From an uncultured Collinsella sp. (GTDB lineage: Bacteria > Actinomycetota > Coriobacteriia > Coriobacteriales > Coriobacteriaceae): 6,665 nucleotides of DNA. The notes below the pieces were generated by a model. That model was not told the origin of the DNA, ran no database searches, and was given only the letters and a program-made list of their open reading frames with translations. The stretch spans positions 1 to 6,665 of the forward strand of contig CABUBS010000118.1 in assembly GCA_902489855.1 (NCBI GenBank), given 5' to 3'. Both the position numbers and the translations under genes were made by a program. Positions 4,056-6,665 of the stretch are shown here, one piece after another. Position 1 is the first letter of the stretch; every line of letters starts with the position of its first letter.

Positions 4056-5963
4056 ATGGAACAGATTATCTTGAACATACTCGAGGCTCTGCGTCGCGGC
4101 GAGACCGTGGACGACAAGGTGCTCGTCAAACTGATACATGCCGAGGCGCGCCGTGAGGGTGCCGACAAACGCGATTTGGCCAAGCGCCGTCTGCTGCCGT
4201 TCTACCAGCGGGTTAAACGTGAGGAGCCGGCTCGTTGGGCTGGGTGGAATGTCGATGCCGAGCTGGAACGTCAACTGCTGCAGGTGCTGCGTATGAAGCC
4301 TCGTCGCACGGCTTCGGGCGTGGCAACCATTACCGTCATCACCAAGCCGTGGCCGTGCTCGGGCGATTGCCTGTTTTGCCCCAACGATCTGCGCATGCCC
4401 AAAAGCTATTTACATGCCGAGCCGGCGTGTGCCCGTGCAGAGCAAAACTGCTTCGATCCATATCTGCAGGTGAGTGCTCGTCTGACGGCACTTTCGCAGA
4501 TGGGGCATGCGACCGACAAGATTGAGCTCATCGTGCTCGGTGGCACCTGGAGTGACTATCCGCAAGGCTATCAGACGTGGTTTATGTCGGAGCTCTTCCG
4601 TGCGCTCAACGACGATGCCGTCGCCGGTGTGGCGGCTAATCCCATGCTGGCGCGCCCGGGTATTAGCCGTGCCGAGGCGGGGCGCCTGCTCGATGACGCT
4701 CCTGCCGACGCTCTGCCGCCGGTGGTGGCGGAGCGTCGCGAGCACTATCGGGCCGCCGGCATTGCGATCGATGAGGCCGAGCTTACAGCCGGCGTTGCCA
4801 ACGAGCAGGGACGTGTGGATGCTGCCGTGGGTGGCTATAACCGCGCGGTGCGTCGTCTGTACGGCCCCGGTACGCCGTGGGGCGAGGTCGCCGAGTGGCA
4901 GACGGCAACGATGGAGGAGCTTGAGCGCCAACAACGCATCAACGAGACGGCGAAGCATCGCGTGGTGGGACTCGTTATCGAGACGCGCCCCGATGCCGTG
5001 ACGCCACAGGCGCTCACGCTCATTCGTCGTCTGGGCTGCACCAAGATTCAGATGGGCATCCAGAGCCTCGACCAGTATCTGCTTGACATTAACGAGCGTC
5101 GTATCACGGTGGCTCAGATCGAGCGAGCGTTTTCGCTCGCGCGCCTATTTGGCTTTAAGATCCACGCGCACTTTATGCTCAACTTGCTGGGCGCCACGCC
5201 CGAGGGGGACAAGCGTGACTACGAGCGCTTTATGACCGAGGGCACCTTTATGCCCGACGAGGTCAAGGTCTACCCGTGCGCGCTCATCGAGGGCTCGCGT
5301 CTGGTGGGCTGTTACGAGCGTGGCGAGTGGCGCCCCTATACCGAGGACGAGCTGCTCGATGTGTTGGCCGACGACATCGTGGTGACGCCGGCGTTCTGCC
5401 GCATCAGTCGCATGATTCGCGACTTTAGCTCCGACGACATTATGGTGGGCAACAAGAAGCCCAACCTACGTCAGCTCGTTGAGAACCGCTTGTCGGCTCG
5501 TGGAGAAGGCGCGACGGTGCGTGAGATTCGCTATCGCGAGATCAGCACGGCGGGTGCCGACCTGGACGAGTTGACCCTTGACGAGGAAGTGGCGTACGAG
5601 ACGCCGGTGACGCACGAGCGCTTTTTGCAGTGGGTGACGCCGCAGGGCAAGATTGCGGGCTTTTTGCGCCTGTCGCTGCCCGACCATTCGTTTGTTGCCG
5701 CGCATGCAGACGAGTTGCCGACGACGCCGGACGAGGCGATGATTCGCGAGGTGCACGTGTATGGTATGGCGGCACGTGTGGGCGATCAGGGCCAGGCGGC
5801 TCAGCATCACGGTCTGGGGCGTCTGCTCGTGGAGCGTGCGTGCCAGATTGCTCGGGATGCGGGGTATACGCACATCAACGTGATCAGCGCGATCGGTACG
5901 CGCGAGTACTATCGTCACCTGGGTTTTTGCGACCATGGTCTCTATCTGCAAAAGGAGCTCTAG
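4056..5963 (+). CDS. elp3: Elp3-family radical SAM / GNAT tRNA wobble-uridine (U34) modification enzyme
   Basis: Elp3 uses a [4Fe-4S] radical-SAM centre and acetyl-CoA to attach a carboxymethyl-type group to C5 of U34 in tRNA. The 635-residue protein shows the expected order. It has a basic N-terminal tRNA-binding part (1-85), then TASGVATITVITKPWPCSGD with cluster cysteines C101, C105 and C108. PKSYLHAEPACARAEQNCFDPYLQ (115-138) and DKIELIVLGGTW (154-165) follow, then INETAKHRVVGLVIETRPD (295-313), IQMGIQSLD (331-339), VKVYPCALIEGS (403-414) and KKPNLRQLVENR (467-478). The C-terminal acetyltransferase has REVHVYG (564-570), the acetyl-CoA loop QHHGLG (583-588) and GTREYYRHLGF (614-624). Three oddities: cluster spacing is CX3CX2C; about 70-90 extra residues lie between 185 and 290; and the linker usually written RCIRCREVG reads REIRYREIS. 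The next gene begins at the base after its stop codon. Confidence 0.93.
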   Translation: MEQIILNILEALRRGETVDDKVLVKLIHAEARREGADKRDLAKRRLLPFYQRVKREEPARWAGWNVDAELERQLLQVLRMKPRRTASGVATITVITKPWPCSGDCLFCPNDLRMPKSYLHAEPACARAEQNCFDPYLQVSARLTALSQMGHATDKIELIVLGGTWSDYPQGYQTWFMSELFRALNDDAVAGVAANPMLARPGISRAEAGRLLDDAPADALPPVVAERREHYRAAGIAIDEAELTAGVANEQGRVDAAVGGYNRAVRRLYGPGTPWGEVAEWQTATMEELERQQRINETAKHRVVGLVIETRPDAVTPQALTLIRRLGCTKIQMGIQSLDQYLLDINERRITVAQIERAFSLARLFGFKIHAHFMLNLLGATPEGDKRDYERFMTEGTFMPDEVKVYPCALIEGSRLVGCYERGEWRPYTEDELLDVLADDIVVTPAFCRISRMIRDFSSDDIMVGNKKPNLRQLVENRLSARGEGATVREIRYREISTAGADLDELTLDEEVAYETPVTHERFLQWVTPQGKIAGFLRLSLPDHSFVAAHADELPTTPDEAMIREVHVYGMAARVGDQGQAAQHHGLGRLLVERACQIARDAGYTHINVISAIGTREYYRHLGFCDHGLYLQKEL

Positions 5964-6665
5964 ATGAACAAGCCGAGTGTTTCCGCTGGCGTTGTTGCCG
6001 GTGTTGCCCTGGGAGCCGCGGCGCTGGGTGCTGCTGCCGTCGCTGTTCGCGCTGCCTGTCTGCAGGTCGCGCGAACCCGCAACGGGTTGGCGCGTGTGAA
6101 GCGTGTGCACGACGAGAGCGGTGACGAGGTTCGCGTGCTCGTACAGGGCGGCGTCTACCAAAGCGCGAGCTATGTTGGCGATCGTTGGGCGGAGCCAGTC
6201 TTTGCGTACTATCGTGCATTTGACGATGTGTTTGAGGCCGAGGATGCGATGCGCGACGCTTATGGTCGCGGCATCGACCGCATGCTTATGCTGGGCGGCG
6301 GCGGGTTTGCCTATCCCAAGTTTGCGCTGATGTCGCACGAGGACTTGCGCATGGACGTCATCGAGTATGACGCAGAGATTACGCGTCTGGCACGTCGTTG
6401 GTTCTACCTGAACGAGCTGGAGCGCACGGTTGGCGATCGCCTGAGGGTGATTACCGCTGAGGCGCGTTCGTACCTGGGCGTGACGAGCGTGGGACATCGT
6501 CGCTACGACGTGATCGTGAGCGATTGCTTTGGCGGTGCCGAGCCCGTGCGCGAGCTGGCGACCGTTGAGGCGCTGCGCCTGGTGCGGGGCAGCCTGAACC
6601 CCGGGGGTATCTACGTGGCCAATATCGTGAGCGCAAACGAGGGGAGCGATGTGACGTTCCTTCGC
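5964..6665 (+). CDS. Spermidine-synthase-like (SpeE-fold) protein with N-terminal membrane segment, truncated by the right edge
   Basis: An open frame of 234 codons runs from ATG 5964 to the last base without a stop. AAGGAG at 5952-5957, inside the end of elp3, gives a six-base spacing, so the two genes are almost certainly co-transcribed and translationally coupled. Residues 9-32 are an Ala/Gly/Val-rich hydrophobic segment: a signal anchor or signal peptide. The rest matches the polyamine-synthase methyltransferase-like fold. It has GGVYQSASYVGD (62-73), the SAM-type glycine loop MLMLGGGGFAYPKFA (107-121), acidic IEYDAEITRLARRWF (133-147) and YDVIVSDCFGG (181-191). LNPGGIYVANIV (211-222) follows. 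Polyamine synthesis itself is uncertain, because many such membrane-linked homologues lack a known substrate, and the C-terminal part is not visible. Its coupling to elp3 may point to a related task. Confidence 0.78.
   Translation, partial: MNKPSVSAGVVAGVALGAAALGAAAVAVRAACLQVARTRNGLARVKRVHDESGDEVRVLVQGGVYQSASYVGDRWAEPVFAYYRAFDDVFEAEDAMRDAYGRGIDRMLMLGGGGFAYPKFALMSHEDLRMDVIEYDAEITRLARRWFYLNELERTVGDRLRVITAEARSYLGVTSVGHRRYDVIVSDCFGGAEPVRELATVEALRLVRGSLNPGGIYVANIVSANEGSDVTFLR

Noticed and set aside
3144..4274. Long minus-strand open frame (376 codons) opposite the DUF4097 gene
   Set aside because: It runs through the DUF4097 gene, the terminator hairpin and into elp3, and shows no motif. This is an artefact of high GC.
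5466..6497. Long minus-strand open frame (343 codons) opposite the elp3 end and the SpeE-like gene
   Set aside because: It spans two well-supported plus-strand genes and has no recognisable domain.

Overview
The window is GC-rich (about 60% by eye, with G/C-biased third codon positions) and gene-dense, with short actinobacterial-style intergenic gaps. A bacterial Elp3 together with a membrane-anchored XRE / DUF4097 pair suggests a gut actinobacterium of the class Coriobacteriia (Collinsella-like). That assignment is an inference from gene content and style. No rRNA, tRNA, CRISPR array, insertion sequence or phage gene was found.

Layout, left to right. (1) Positions 1-130, minus strand: the first 43 codons of an unrecognised protein that runs off the left edge. 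(2) 240-1079, minus: a TrmB-family tRNA (guanine-N7) methyltransferase homologue with an altered catalytic motif and an extra C-terminal tail. (3) 1198-2070, minus: a class I methyltransferase with the hallmarks of eukaryotic Trm9/ALKBH8, the enzymes that methylate cm5U to mcm5U at the tRNA wobble position. (4) 2071-2337: a 267-bp divergent promoter region with a perfect 6+1+6 palindrome. (5) 2338-3060 and 3057-3959, plus: an ATGA-overlapping pair, a membrane-anchored XRE regulator and a membrane-anchored DUF4097 beta-ladder protein with six regularly spaced SGD motifs. A strong hairpin terminator follows. (6) 4056-5963, plus: Elp3, a radical-SAM/GNAT tRNA wobble-uridine enzyme, apparently leaderless. 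(7) 5964 to the right edge, plus: a spermidine-synthase-like protein with an N-terminal membrane segment, directly abutting elp3.

How it may fit together. Elp3 installs the carboxymethyl group at U34, and Trm9-type enzymes esterify it. Finding both within 4 kb of a bacterial genome, with a second tRNA methyltransferase homologue next to them, suggests a compact bacterial route to mcm5U-type wobble uridines. Until now that chemistry has mainly been described in eukaryotes. The XRE / DUF4097 pair between them looks like an envelope-sensing module, and its link to the tRNA genes may be positional only. All functional assignments come from reading motifs against remembered family signatures; no database search was possible.
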